Shown piece by piece: positions 10,336 to 21,961 of a DNA stretch of 64,000 bases (the stretch's first letter is position 1; the number at the start of each line of letters is the position of its first letter). Source of the DNA: Micropterus salmoides (Eukaryota; Chordata; Actinopteri; Centrarchiformes; Centrarchidae); assembly GCF_014851395.1 (NCBI RefSeq), contig NW_024041150.1, positions 52,619,779 to 52,683,778 of the forward strand, read 5' to 3'. The notes under the pieces were generated by a model. It made no database searches and was not told the DNA's origin. It saw only the letters and a list, made by a program, of their open reading frames with translations. The position numbers were made by a program, and so were the translations under genes.

Positions 10336-12918
10336 GTCTGTTTGTTTTCATTAAGTTAACTTTCCACATCTGCATGAACCTAATTTGTACTTTATGGACA
10401 AAATCAATGTGTAAAACTCATTTACATAAAACAACAAGACAAGCACAAACGTAGAGTAAACGGGCTTTTTTAAGATTAGTGATCAGACCTGAGAGTTTTG
10501 TCCCGTGTTCTTGTGTCAGATGATGTTTCATCATTAACTCAGGTGTGGTCAACTGAGGAAGTGGTGAGGTCATACTTACATCAAAATAACGCAAGTATTT
10601 CTACTCGAGTACTTGTTTTAATAAAGTATCAGTACTTCTACTTGAGTATACTCTCCCACCTCTGCCGTGTACTTTATTCAGTAGCAAAACACCGGCGCTG
10701 ATCTGAACATCAGATAATCTCTAATCCCTGCGATCATCTGTCCGTCACACAGATCCAACACTTCCTGTCAGTTTGCATCTCTGCGTCCTGCACGTTTGTT
10801 CTGAGATAACAAAAACAGCAGGAGACAAACATCAGACAGAGAGAGAGAAGTAAAATGCTGCGTATTAATAACAAGGTTTTACTGAGCCTGTTGCCGTGAC
10901 GTCAGCAGAAACACAAGGAGGTCAAACTGAGGTCAAACAGCTGGAAGCCACCTGATCATGTGACGGGAGTCTTTCCTACAAAATAATCCTGCGTTTCTAC
11001 ACGTTTATATTCAGTTTGTTCTCCGACAACAGGCTCAATAAAGTTTCAATAAAGATTCAATAGAGACAAACGGAGTCATTTACTGATATTCTGTTTTTAC
11101 AGAATTTACAAAAGTGAGGACATTTTGTCCCGTCCTCACATCTTCAAAGGAAGACCAAGGCCAGTTTCAGGGTCCAGGTTTCAGGGTCCTGTCAGTGAGG
11201 GTCCTCACAGGAACAGGAAGACAGCGTGTGTGTGGCTGCAGTATGTTTTTCAGTGGGATTACAGATTATGTCAGCTCAGGGATTACAGGGTCTGAATACA
11301 CTCACTCACATCTGAACTGTACAGAATAATAAATGTCTTCACAGAACTGATCGCAGAACGTTCTCCAGCTCAGAACCCACAAATCTAGAACCTGTTGCAG
11401 TGAAGTAAAGTAACCGTTGTGTCCTCAGAGACGTTTCAGGGTCGTGTCGGGAACACGGACTAAAAATCCACCACCAGTAAAACACGTTAACACCTGAACC
11501 CAGAACCTGAGCGCCTGGTTCCTGCTGGAGAACACAGAACCGCAGGCGGAACCCATGTGAGGGAGGAACCAAAAAGAGCCGTCTGTTGTTTACAAGAGCA
11601 CGAAGGACTCGCTGAGGTCACCAGTGTCCAGATGTTTGTGTCCAGATGTTTGTGTTTGTTTGCTGATCAGAGTTAATCCTCTCGTCTCTGTGAGCCGTCA
11701 GACTGACCTGAGGTCAGTTTTATTCTTAACAATTTAATGAAGTCTGCAGTGATCAGCTGTTTGCCAACATCAGGTCTGATGATGAGTTCAAAGGTCAGTT
11801 ATTGTAAATGATCACATCCCCACGGACATCTTATTTTTTCACTCAAAGAGCTCTGACACGTTTTGGATTCTGGACTCAACTGTTTGAGGTTTCGAAAGTT
11901 AAACTTGCATTAATTCATTTGTTGATCAGATGTGTAGATTGAAAAAGGTGATGTGAGTTTAAGAGAAACTCTCTTCTTTAAATCATGGGAAAGTAATGTT
12001 TCAAACTCCAACTAAAACACAGACACTTTGTGTTGAACAAGAAAGGACCAGTGCGTGAAAAGAGTTCCTGACAGCAGCTTTTATACATGTAAACTGAAAC
12101 TAATGTGGATCATAAATCCTCTTAACTTGAAATGAAAAGTGGTTTAAATGTAGTTAAGTTGTTTAAACTTGAAAGTGTGAGTTAGAACAAAGCAGAAATG
12201 TCTTTTAGGTAAGAAAAGTTTTCTTTCATTTATAAAGTAACAAATATTTAGTTTTAACATAAAAGTATAAAGTTGAAACAAGTCATAAAATCTTCAATCA
12301 ACTAAAAAAAAAACAACGAATGGAGTTAGATCAACTTTATGAACGTATGAACTGAAACAAAGAAAATCTTAACGAGAATGTGCATGAATATTTTCGGAGC
12401 TCCACAAGTGGCGGCGGGGGGGAAGCCTGCGCCAACCCGCGGGAGGAGCGTGTGAGGCCGGCCAGCCGCCCGCTCACAGAGCCCTCTGCTCCCGCCGTCA
12501 CACAGACCGCTGCAGCAACAACGGCAGAGGAAAACACAGCTGGAAGGTTTTCATACCGCTTATCTGTCTTTACATCCTGAGCAAGGTTCAAACGTTTTAA
12601 CTTAAACCAAGAGAGAGCTGTTTGTGGGTCACATTGAACGTTACGTCGCTGTGACGACCAGCTATTTTGACTATCTGCAATGGAGACGGAGGACGGCGGG
12701 CCAAAACCGACTTGGGTCAAGTTGGTACCAGCGGTGGAGAAGGAGCTTTACAGTGTAGCTGTTGACTTTTGTCCACGATGTCAAAGGAAGAACAAACTTA
12801 TTAAGGACAGAACAGGATCCAGAGCAGAGAGACGTCTGCTGACTGTCTCAGCACCAGCAGGTGTCGCCATGGTGACTGAATCAGACACGTGGAGCCAGTG
12901 GCCGGCTTCATGCTTCAC

Positions 12919-12924
12919 TTTAAT
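12919..12924 (-). terminator. Candidate trappc1 polyadenylation signal (ATTAAA)
   Basis: The minus strand reads ATTAAA about 55 bp beyond the trappc1 stop codon, a common variant of the poly(A) signal. No canonical AATAAA lies closer on this strand. Confidence 0.45.
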
Positions 12925-12977
12925 GATCAATAAAACATCAGACGACATGTTCACAGTAACCACAGTAACAGTGTGCG

Positions 12978-14352
12978 TCAGGCGGCCCGCGGGCTGTAGT
13001 ACGGCAGCGCTCTGACGAAGGCGTCCAGCCGACTGCTGAACAGCTCGCTGTCCAAACTCTGACCCAGCACGCACACCGGGTTCTTCACGATGTACTCCAC
13101 ATACAGCTGCGAGACAGAGAGAGACGGATAAATCAGGTTGCTTCCTTTGTGTCTCCACATCAGGATCATTTAAAAGTACATTTTCTACATGTTTCTCCAC
13201 CTCTGCTGTCATGGTAACGCAACGTTACACCAGGGCTGGTTACTGAAACCCAGTGCCAATATGGAACCGGTTCCTTTACGGCCGGTATCTACTGGACCCA
13301 ATTGGAACTTAAATTTCGGCGCCACTTAAATGTGTCGATTTAAATATTTTCCCTCTGAGACGACAGACGGTCTTTAGTTAAGCTGCAGTTTGATTTAAAG
13401 AGTTTTACATTTTAAAAAAGTCTCTCTTTAATGTCGTCGACCACAAGAATTGTTCCAGGCTCCGTTTAGGCAGCTGAATGGTAACAAACCCAAACGCACA
13501 AACACCAGCTGAGACACAAATAAAAACAAGTTACTACATGAAGTATGTGGTACTATGGACATTACACAGTAGAATGTGTATTTTAAGTAGTATTTTCAGC
13601 TCACTGTCCTGAACACGTTCAGAAATATCAGAGACACAGAGAGTAAACTGATCAGCTGTCTTTATGAATCAAACGACTGTGTTCAGTATTAACAGGTTAG
13701 TCTCTCTCTGTGTCTCTCTCTCTGCGTCTCTGTCTGTCTTACGTTGCTGTATATGTGCTGCAGCGTCTCTCTGGCGTTGGGGACAGACAGGTCTGTGTTC
13801 ATGACGAACCTCAGTCCACTGGGAGTCTCGTAGTAATGAAGACGATACTTGCTGGTCTGAAAGGACAGGAAGCCCTCCTTCCTGAGGACAGACAGGCTGC
13901 TAAGGACCAGAGACAGACAGGGAGACAGACAGACAGACAGGCCTCTAAGGACCACAGAGAGACAGGGAGACAGGCAGGCAGAGAGACAGGCCTCTACGGA
14001 CCACAGAGACAGACAGGGAGACAGGCAGAGAGACAGGCCTCTAAGGACCACAGAGAGAGACAGGGAGACAGGCAGACTGCTGTTGTGAAGGATACATGTC
14101 CACAGGAGACATCTTGCTGACGAAGGAGCGGATGGAGAACAGCATCCCATACATCAACTTAAACTCCTGCAGAGACACAGACAGTTTCACTTCCCCCAGA
14201 CTCAACGGACCTTTGATGGTATTTTATCTATATTAAAGCTTCTGTCCTCTCACCTCGTCCTTGGAGATCCCCGCCTGCTTCTTGCGGTTCCATTCATTAT
14301 AATACAGACAGCTGCCGTTACGGTCAAATATGTACAAGTTATGGACCGTCAT
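12978..14352 (-). CDS. trappc1: Trafficking protein particle complex subunit 1 (TRAPPC1/Bet5)
   Basis: Small core subunit of the TRAPP complexes, which act as Rab1 guanine-nucleotide exchange factor and in vesicle tethering at the ER-Golgi. Four coding exons on the minus strand: 14352-14254, 14166-14096, 13881-13743 and 13106-12978, all with GT/AG borders. Together they give 438 nt and 145 aa, the same length as human TRAPPC1. The start is MTVHNLYIFDRNG; conserved blocks include NRKKQAGISKDE, LMYGMLFSIRSFVSKMSP, YRLHYYETPSGL, MNTDL, and the end ALPYYSPRAA. This is the longin fold of the Bet5 family. A TTTCAG acceptor sits directly before the ATG, so there is a 5' noncoding exon, probably ending at 14586 (donor GTAAA) and starting near 14645. 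It is divergent from psmb6 and is followed in the same orientation by kcnab. Confidence 0.96.
13887..14090. repeat. Short tandem repeat filling trappc1 intron 2
   Basis: A phrase caggcctctaaggaccacag plus gacagggagacaggcag recurs about four times, starting near 13892, 13938, 13987 and 14034, with a period of about 46-50 bp. It occupies nearly the whole 214-bp intron between the donor at 14095 and the acceptor at 13882. The long Leu/Ser-rich minus frame and Arg/Gln-rich plus frame here are repeat artefacts. Confidence 0.85.
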
Positions 14353-14585
14353 CTGAAACACACAGGTTTGAGACCGCTGGTAAAGTCGGCCTTAAAATGA
14401 CTGTTTTTTAAACGGAGTCTGGTTCACCGCTCAGTTCAAACGGCTGAGAAACGGCTGGAACAAAATTTAAATATCACTTTTAACTAAACGCCTTTCTTAC
14501 ACGCGTATATATCTATTAAAAGGCAACAAATCGCCCTATTTAGTATAATAATGAGACATTTTGCGGAGCAGCAGCAGATGTTTAC

Positions 14586-14868
14586 CTTCTCTTCCTGGTT
14601 CCTGCGGAGCTCAGGACCCCGCTGCAGAGGTGTCCGCTCACAAGCCGCAACAAAACTGTTTCAGGAGTTTTATGTTTTATGTTATATTTGCGTTTGACTC
14701 ATATTGGAAAGAGAAAAATATGTACTGAAATCTATCGTGCTGTTTAATTACAGATGTGTCGGTGATTTTGTCGGTAACTCATGCAAAACGCTAATCGCTC
14801 ACGTTAACGGCGGTTTCTTCAATAACAGCGCATGCGCCGTACGTCCAGTTCATACTAACAGAGACAAG
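14586..14868. promoter_or_regulatory. Bidirectional trappc1-psmb6 promoter with NRF-1-type site and TISU element
   Basis: The psmb6 ATG (14869) and the likely trappc1 5' noncoding exon (about 14586-14645, minus) face away from each other across about 220 bp. GCGCATGCGC at 14829-14838 is the palindromic NRF-1 core. CAAGATGGCGGC at 14865-14876 matches the TISU consensus SAASATGGCGGC at every position and contains a YY1 site over the psmb6 start codon. No TATA box is evident. This architecture is typical of constitutive housekeeping pairs. Transcription start sites are inferred, not seen. Confidence 0.7.
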
Positions 14869-17800
14869 ATGGCGGCAGCAGCAACAATGATGCCGTACTT
14901 TGGACAGAAAGTTTCGTCCAACAGCGACCTGGCCCCGGACTGGACCAGCCAGGAAGTCAGCACCGGGGTGAGTACGCGGGCTGTGGGGACCGGGTCGGAC
15001 CGAAGCGGGTCCGGTTCTGCTCCGTTGGAGGGTTTTTATCCTGCGAGCAGCGGCTGAATGAGACGGCACTTCTGCGGCGGCTAACGGCGGCTAACGGCTG
15101 CTAACGGCTGCTCTGTTACAGTCCGGACCGGAGGAAGAAACCGGGCTGAACCGAGCCGGACCGGGATAGACAGCGTCCCGGATTTAAGTCTGAAACAGGA
15201 GCTGGTTCTTAAAAGTGACCAACATGCTCCGTTAGTGTTTATCGCGACAGTAACGCCGTTAACGGTGTGAAGTTAAATGACAGCTGCTGGATATTAGTTT
15301 AAATAAATTAAGTCTCATAATAAATGCTGTGTCCGATAATGAGCTCACTTATAAACCAGAGTGATGATGGGCATTAAAATAACTGTGGTGTGTTAAATCA
15401 AATTGATTTATGAACTTGAGTTTGAGTTTGTGCATCAATCAAACAGGAATGTCCCGTTCAGCTTCATCTTACATGTGACAGATCAGAGACTTCATCACAT
15501 TGAAACGTGACCAGTAGAGACGCCACCATACCAGAAATCTAGCAGTCGAAACCAATAAATGTCCGTGATTCTGGATACCACGGTAAAACAAACCAAACAA
15601 TAAATCCATGAATTTCAACACCCACTCCTTTTTTTAATAGAAACATTTTAACATTACTAAAAAGAAAGACGGTTTGGTGTCAGTATGTTCATAAATGAGC
15701 AAACTGATGAAATTACAAACTTACAATGTGCATATGTAATTGAAATGTTTCAGGCTGGTCTTTGTCTATACTGGCAGCTGTCTGAGATTTTTAGAAAACT
15801 AAACAGTTATTGATGATTGAAATGGATCGTAACGCCTCCTACAGGAACAGGAGCGTTGGACAGACGTTCAGTTCTTAGAGCTGCAAACTGCATCGTCATC
15901 TTTGGGTGATCAAACTGAAACGTCAGTCTGAATTAGTTCTCCAACAGAACTGGGAGAAATCCAGGCTTTGACACGGAGCTGCTGAAGGAAACAGTCGCTA
16001 AATAACCTTACGCCGTTTTCATACACGCCTGTTTTACGGCGGTGAGTAAAAAGTGTTTTATGGTGAAAAAATAGCAGCCTGCTCTCATTGGCTGGATGTG
16101 GATGTCGAGTCGAGAGTCCTCCAGATATTTGGCGTGCTAGATATCTGGCAGACGTCGGCGATGTGTCAGAAATGTGTCGGGGAGCCTCTTTGATGTGTCG
16201 TTGAGTAGTTCACACATAACGACTGGCGACCGAAATCGTGTAGTGTGAACGAGGCTTTACCGACATGTTTTAAGAATCGCCTTGGTACTGAAGTACAAGT
16301 TCTTGTGACGTCTCTACTGACCACACAACACTGAGGTCTCACAAAAGGGACAAAGTGGGTAAAATATGTTTTCTCACGTGCATCATTACATCACCCGGTG
16401 ACCTGTTTGTCTCTCTGTGTGTCAGACCACCATCATGGCGGTGGAGTACGATGGAGGGGTGGTGATCGGCGCCGACTCTCGCACGACCACCGGGTAAGAA
16501 CAACACAGGAGCGTGCAGCTGATCAAACTCTCTGTGAACACTCATTTAACCCGTCTGTCTCTCCGTGTTTCAGAGCTTACATCGCCAACAGAGTAACGGA
16601 CAAACTGACTCCGATCCACGACCGAATCTTCTGCTGCAGGTCACTTCCTCCTCCAGAACTTCCTGTTCACAAACTCATATGTTGACGTATTCTCACTGTG
16701 ATCAGTTCTCAGCATCAGGAACTTGTGCCGCTTTTCCACTGGACGGTTCCAGCTCAACTCACTTTGGTGCCCCGTCCTCCGATTCACATTGCAGATATAC
16801 TACACGCTCAATGTTGTCATAGCAACGCTGCACGAAGCTGAGACACAATTCAAGTTTATTAACAAACTGGATCAAACTATCAAGTTCTTAAAGAACCATT
16901 AAAACACAGGAGTTCAGCAGATCTGGGGAACCTTCGGTCTAAAAGCACGGCCTGATTTCTAAAAACAAAATTAACGTTCTACTTGAGGACTACTTTAATT
17001 TAGGGAGCTCCGATCGTAGTCGGTCGATTATGGCTTTAACTGGTTTGATCGGTGCTCTCGCAATACTCGCCATCAGCTAAAATGGTTTCACTGAGCAGTC
17101 TTCAGAGCGAGCACCAAAGTCCTTTTCAGACAGGAAGCATCGATGCGTTAATCATTTACAAAGAGGGTGGAGCAGCAATCAGACAAGCGCAGTGTTGTGG
17201 AGTGACCGCTGCTGCTTCTTCTTTCTACTGAAGCAAGCAACAAAAACACAGGGCAGCTGCTTCCTCAAAACTTCAGAATTAAAACGCTGCTGTGGACGCA
17301 GAAGATCGTGTTTGTTATAAAAGTGTTTAAAAACCGTAGTAGTGTGGATGTAGCCTCACAAACATCACCAAGCGAGTTGAGCTGGTACCCTGCAACTTTA
17401 GAGAGAACAACGTTCCTGCAGAACTCCGTCCGTTTGGTGATATAAGAACTCAGGAACCCTTAGAAATAATCTTTCTTATGAAACCTAGAACCTTTTTATA
17501 GAAAGGTTCTAAGACTTTAGTGGAACCTTGTAGATCAGCTGTTGGATGTGTGACGTGGTTCTGTTGCAGGTCTGGATCAGCTGCTGACACTCAGGCCATC
17601 GCTGACGTGGTCACCTACCAGCTGGGCTTTCACAGGTAACGCACACACAGTTTGATTGACAGCCTCAGCGGCCAGTCAGGTGCTGTTGACCTTTAACCTG
17701 TCTGTGGTCCCGCCCCCAGCATCGAGCTGGACGAGCCCCCGTTGGTGGAGACGGCTGCCAATCTGTTCAAAGCGAGCTGCTACCGTTACAGAGAGGAGCT

Positions 17801-20331
17801 GTCTGCTGGGATCCTGGTGGCAGGATGGGACCGCAGGAAGGGGGGCCAGGTACTGCAGGACCCGTCTATATGTACTAATACACAGACTGTGTATTTATAT
17901 TGATTATCGGCGCCGATATTCAGCATTTCTCCAAAAGTCTGCATCGGCCACTTTAAAATCAGATGGCCGATATAATTAATTAACAAATCTCAGGAGTAAC
18001 AGCCTATTAGCACTGACTAGTAGGGCTAAACGATTTTGGAAAATAATCTAATTGCAATTTTTTGTATTTTATTTTTTTAAATTAATATTGCGATTTAATA
18101 TGCGATCAATTTTTAAGCTCTTTACCTTCTATATTATTCAAAATGGACAAGCAGTAAATTAGTGTTTAGTACGACCAACACAATATTAGATTAAACGTTC
18201 TTTCTTGTGAGTCAGGCCTGGGTTATGATCAAATCAAATTATTATGAGCAATGGTGGAGAAGTATCAAATTATAGCAATATGTGAAAGATAATTTGAGTA
18301 AAGTCATGGTATTAAATAATATATCATCAGGACAAGCTTAGTAATTCTCCGTCGGATGGGCCGACGATTTCACCCACCACCAAGTTACCCGCGGTGGCAG
18401 GTGCTACTTCTGCAGAGTAGTGAGCAGATCACTGTAGCTCACATAAGTTCACCATAACTACGCTCGTTACTCAGTCCTTCCCATACGTCCATTTATTTGT
18501 GGCAGCCCGCCACAATATCAGCGCCACATATTGATTTTTGTTGTTTTTTTCCTTGGCCTATTTAAAATCATTGTTCAAGAGTGGCTTGACACAAGGAATG
18601 CGACAGCTGAAACCCATGTCTTGCATACGTCTGTGAGTGGTGGTTCTTGAAACACTGACTCCAGCTGCAGTCCACTCTTTGTGAATCCCCCCCACATTTT
18701 TGAATGGGTTTTGTTTCACAATCCTCTCCAGAGTGCGGTTATCCCTATTGCTGGTCCACTTTTTTTCTACCACATCTTTTCCTTCCCTTCGCCTCTCTAT
18801 TAATGTGTTTGGACACAGAGCTCTGTGAACAGCCAGCCTCTTTAGCAATGACCTTTTGTGTCTTGCCCTCCTTGTGCAAGGTGTCAATGGTCGTCTTTTG
18901 GACAGCTGTCAAGTCAGCGGTCTTCCCCATGATTGTGTAGCCTACAGAACTAGACTGAGAGACCATTTAAAGGCCTTTGCAGGTGTTTTGAGTTAATTAG
19001 CTGATTAGAGTGTGGCACCAGGTGTCTTCAATATTGAACCTTTTCACAATATTCTAATTTTCTGAGATACTGATTTTTTTGGGGTTTTCATTAGTTGTCA
19101 GTTATAATCATCAAAATTAAAAGGAATGAACACTTGAAATATATCAGTCTGTGTGGAATGAATGTATACATTATACAAGTTTCACTTTTTGAATGGAATT
19201 ACTGAAATAAATCAACTTTTTGATGATATTCTAATTATATGACCAGCACCTGTATATCTTTTTTAAATAACATTTTTAAGTAATGAAATGAATTGGTAAT
19301 GAAAAACCAATAAAAGGACGGATAAAGAACAGAAAGAATATAGTATCAATAAATATATCAATAAAATCCTAACAATATAAAATAAATACAATATAAATGG
19401 CAGCTTTTAAAGACAAAGTTTATGATAATTTATCACTTATAGTTAAGTCCATCTCTGGGATGGATCTCTAAGACATTTTTAATTTTAATTTATAAACATG
19501 ACAATTAACTTTAATATTGTTGTTTTTAACAGACTTTGTGTTGGAGTTTGTGTTATTCTAAATTTAGAGACCAACATTAAAATTTTTACAGCAAAAGGAT
19601 ATCGGTTCCACATATCGGTCTAATTGGTCACTAATAATCTGTATCAGTCCGGAAAAAACTTCGATCCCTAATAAACACACCTGAAAATAACACATCGCAC
19701 AGTCCTCTTCCACTCCTCCATGACGACATCTTGCCAGACTTCTAGCATGTCTCCAGACCTAAAGCCTATTGAGCATCTGTGGGACGTCCTCAAACAGAAG
19801 GCGGAGGAGCCCAAGGTCTCCAACATCCACCAGCTCCGTGATGTCGTCATGGAGGAGTGGAAGAGGACTCCAGTGGCAACCTGTGAAGCTCTGCTGAACT
19901 CAAATCTGGACATTTTCACACACTGACTGTCTCTCTGCTCACCCGTCTGTGTCTCAGGTGTACTGCGTGCCTATTGGTGGGATGTTGGTGAGGCAGCCGG
20001 TGTCGGTGGGCGGCAGCGGCAGCACCTACATCTACGGCTTCATGGACTCCAACTACAAACCGGGACTGAGCAAAGACCAGTGTCTGGAGCTCACTGCTGC
20101 AGGTACACACTGCTGCTGCTGCAAGGCATGCTGGGAACTGCGGTCCACTGCAGGACTACTGGCTCTGACTGACTCTCTGTCTCTCTCCTGTCTTGTCTCA
20201 CAGCTCTGTCTCTGGCGATGGAGAGAGACGGCTCCAGCGGCGGCGTGGTCAGACTGGCGAGCATCTCAGAGGAGGGAGTGGAGAGACGAGTCATACTGGG
20301 AAACCAGCTGCCCAAATACTCCACACACTAA
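14869..20331 (+). CDS. psmb6: 20S proteasome subunit beta-1 (PSMB6), caspase-like catalytic subunit
   Basis: N-terminal-nucleophile threonine protease subunit of the 20S core that cleaves after acidic residues. Seven exons: 14869-14967, 16426-16493, 16574-16639, 17570-17635, 17720-17849, 19958-20102 and 20204-20331, all with GT/AG borders. They give 702 nt and 233 aa (human is about 239). Exon 1 encodes a 33-residue propeptide ending EVSTG. Exon 2 opens exactly at the mature nucleophile, TTIMAVEYDGG. Counting from Thr1, the catalytic set Asp17, Lys33 and Gly47 is present, and position 45 is Arg (IFCCRSG). Arg45 shapes the acidic-specific S1 pocket and argues for constitutive psmb6 rather than the immunoproteasome paralogue psmb9. 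Later conserved blocks are SAADTQAIADVVTYQLG, GGSGSTYIYGF and AMERDGSSGGVVRLA. Introns 3 and 5 are enlarged by mobile elements. Confidence 0.97.
14968..16425 (+). other. psmb6 intron 1; no separate gene seen
   Basis: A 1.46-kb intron beginning gtgagt and ending gtgtgtcag. It contains a short tandem ggcggctaacggctgctaac motif near 15075-15110 and repeat-like AT-rich sequence. No exon or RNA gene is recognisable. Confidence 0.6.
16723..17389. mobile_element. MITE-like insertion in psmb6 intron 3
   Basis: The left side reads gccgcttttccactggacgg then ggttccagctcaactcact (16745-16763), a phrase typical of a widespread fish MITE. The segment 17371-17389 (agcgagttgagctggtacc) is its reverse complement at 17 of 19 positions, so the two form inverted arms about 625 bp apart. 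Exact termini and target duplication were not resolved, and other repeats may be nested inside. Confidence 0.45.
18540..19255 (-). mobile_element. Truncated Tc1-like transposon in psmb6 intron 5
   Basis: The minus strand has a Tc1-type terminal region (19015-19255, ending gaccagcacctgta on the plus strand) followed by the transposase start MGKTADLTAVQKTTIDTLHK and the DNA-binding helix-turn-helix part (IAKEAGCSQSSVSKHINRE). The frame then shifts near 18750-18780. It continues as RDNRTLERIVKQNPFKNV and SVSRTTTHRRMQDMGF up to about 18558, where homology stops before the DDE catalytic domain. It therefore cannot encode an active enzyme. Confidence 0.92.
19701..19869 (+). mobile_element. Tc1-like transposase C-terminal fragment with 30-bp fold-back
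   Basis: The plus strand encodes SPDLKPIEHLWDVLKQKAEE, the conserved block around the last acidic residue of the Tc1 DD34E domain, then LRDVVMEEWKRTPVATCEAL. It is flanked by a perfect inverted repeat: 19701-19730 is the exact reverse complement of 19840-19869 (30 of 30). The left arm is an inverted copy of the VMEEWKRT-coding bases. The fragment belongs to a different family from the element at 18540-19255. It ends about 90 bp before psmb6 exon 6. Confidence 0.85.
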
Positions 20332-20358
20332 ACACGTTAATGTCCATTTTGTTGTGAT

Positions 20359-20364
20359 AATAAA
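20359..20364 (+). terminator. psmb6 polyadenylation signal AATAAA
   Basis: Canonical AATAAA 28 bp after the psmb6 stop codon, followed by a T/GT-rich stretch (gtttcagtctgtccctgtcc). Confidence 0.85.
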
Positions 20365-20399
20365 GGTTTCAGTCTGTCCCTGTCCTCCTGTCCTTCTTT

Positions 20400-21780
20400 A
20401 AACAGACTTCTACAGTTCTGTGGGTCCAGGATTAGCTTAGCTTAGCACAAAGACTGGAAGCAGGGGGAAACTGCTAACCCTAACTACGCCGTAGGCTACG
20501 CACGTAGCCATGCATTTATACCTGTGCGTCGGTGTCCCCGTCATTCTGCTATTACATCCCCAAACACTCATCGGCAGTAGCGCTACAGCGTCCACTGGGT
20601 TGACTTTTGCCGGTCGAGCAGGCTAACTTCCGGTTTAGCCCTTCGCTAACGTAAATGGGGGTAAAATTGTCTACGTGCGGCTGGTTTAGCCTTTTCAAAT
20701 GTTACCGAGCGAATGGATCACATTCCGATATTCAAATATATTGATCCAACTTGTTATAGTCGCCGTTTTGACCGCTAGTAAGTTACTTTAAAGCACGGGG
20801 TACTTCCCGTTGGCTCAAAAGCATTGCGAGGCAAGCTACATTTTTGGAGGTGCCCCTGTTGTTTTTATTTAATTATTTGAGAGAGTAGTTTTTTTTTGTT
20901 TTTAAATATATCCAGAGTCTGTATTGTACAGCCTGATGTGAGAGCTGTTTCACAAAAGCAGAATTTAGAAATCCAGGTTCCTTGCAATGTAGGCTTAACG
21001 CACCAGGTATGTTTACTTCTGTTTGGCGGTCGTGTCACAGGTGTTGCCCAATCAGCTGCGGCAAGTTTGTGTAAACAAAGGCAGGAAAATAAAGTGTGCT
21101 TGTGTACACAACGGTGTGTTTCGAGGCACCACGGTTTCCGTTGAAAAAGCGACAATGTCGAGCCAGGTAAATCAGATGAATTCCTGTCAACAGCTTTCTT
21201 CAAGAGACAACCCGGTTGTTCACAGATTTACTGATGCTGAAATGGAAAAGAATAAACTTTAAACACAGTGAGAAACCAAAAATAAAGGTTTGAGGATTTT
21301 AAAAAAAGAAACATGGCCGCTACAGCTAATAAAACGGTAAAGAGGTGAAACAGCCCTCAGGAGACTAAAACTAACCTCCCAGCTCTTAACACACAAAACA
21401 AAGGGTTTGGTTTGCTGCTGTCAGACTGCTGGAAACCTGATATTTTAAAGACCACATGTTTTGAATGGACCAATCAGCAGCAGACACTCCCAGGCTCTAC
21501 CTGTGAATCCAGCCAATCATAAAGAGACACCTTTAGGACACGCAGAGATCCTCTCAGGCACAGAGCACCCACTCCAACACAAACACAGGTTAGGAAAATA
21601 TCATTTTGCAAGAAGAAAACGAAAATATTCTTATGAGATACATTGTCTCTCTGCGCTATTTCTTAATTATTTAATATTTCTTAATTTCTCAATTACATGA
21701 TCTGAAATTAAACAAAAATCAAATTTCTTTCCAGATACTCTTCACATTACCTGACTTCCTCCTTCCCTTACCTGCCCCAC
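20400..21780. other. Intergenic, repeat-like, between psmb6 and the Ig cluster
   Basis: It opens with a teleost repeat phrase (attagcttagcttagcacaaagactggaag, given here in two parts: attagcttagcttagcac and aaagactggaagcaggggg). No protein-coding exon was recognised. Several 70-110-residue frames lack any family resemblance or splice support. Confidence 0.5.
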
Positions 21781-21808
21781 CTGTTTCTGTAAATGTCACA
21801 GAACTGTT

Positions 21809-21820
21809 GAAATCGAAAGT
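21809..21820 (+). promoter_or_regulatory. Candidate ISRE/IRF site upstream of the Ig V-set gene
   Basis: GAAATCGAAAGT fits the IRF/ISRE core GAAANNGAAA. It lies about 140 bp upstream of the start codon of the signal-peptide exon (21962), a plausible proximal-promoter distance. A single short match can occur by chance; the transcription start is not known. Confidence 0.4.
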
Positions 21821-21961
21821 AAAGTTTTCTCAGAGGTCAGCAGATTATCAGGAGGAGGAAAGGGACAGCTGGCTGTGAACTGATGTCCTCACTGTGTTTC
21901 TGAAGACTTCCTTTAGTGAGAAGCAGATTAACTTTGTGCTTGTTGGAGTTTCTACAGGAAG

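Larger units (their letters stand above)
7881..12918. other. Intergenic region between kcnab and trappc1, repeat-bearing
   Basis: No supported gene. It holds a reversed SINE tail (about 8596-8660), a CA microsatellite (9672-9712), a dispersed fish repeat rich in agtactttacttaagta phrases (about 9936-10335 and 10560-10660), and a GC-rich patch at 12400-12520. A frame at 12680-13015 (METEDGGPKPTW...) was not recognised and runs antisense into the trappc1 3' end, so I do not call it. Confidence 0.5.

Noticed and set aside
12680..13015. Plus-strand frame METEDGGPKPTWVKLVP... as a possible gene
   Set aside because: No recognised family; it runs antisense through the trappc1 last exon. Kept as unrecognised.
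13689..14150. Single 153-residue minus-strand frame as a gene
   Set aside because: It is trappc1 exon 3 read through into its repeat-filled introns.
14869..20331. Assignment of the proteasome gene as immunoproteasome psmb9, given the nearby immune-type genes
   Set aside because: Position 45 of the mature chain is Arg and the overall wording follows PSMB6; PSMB9 has a hydrophobic residue there.
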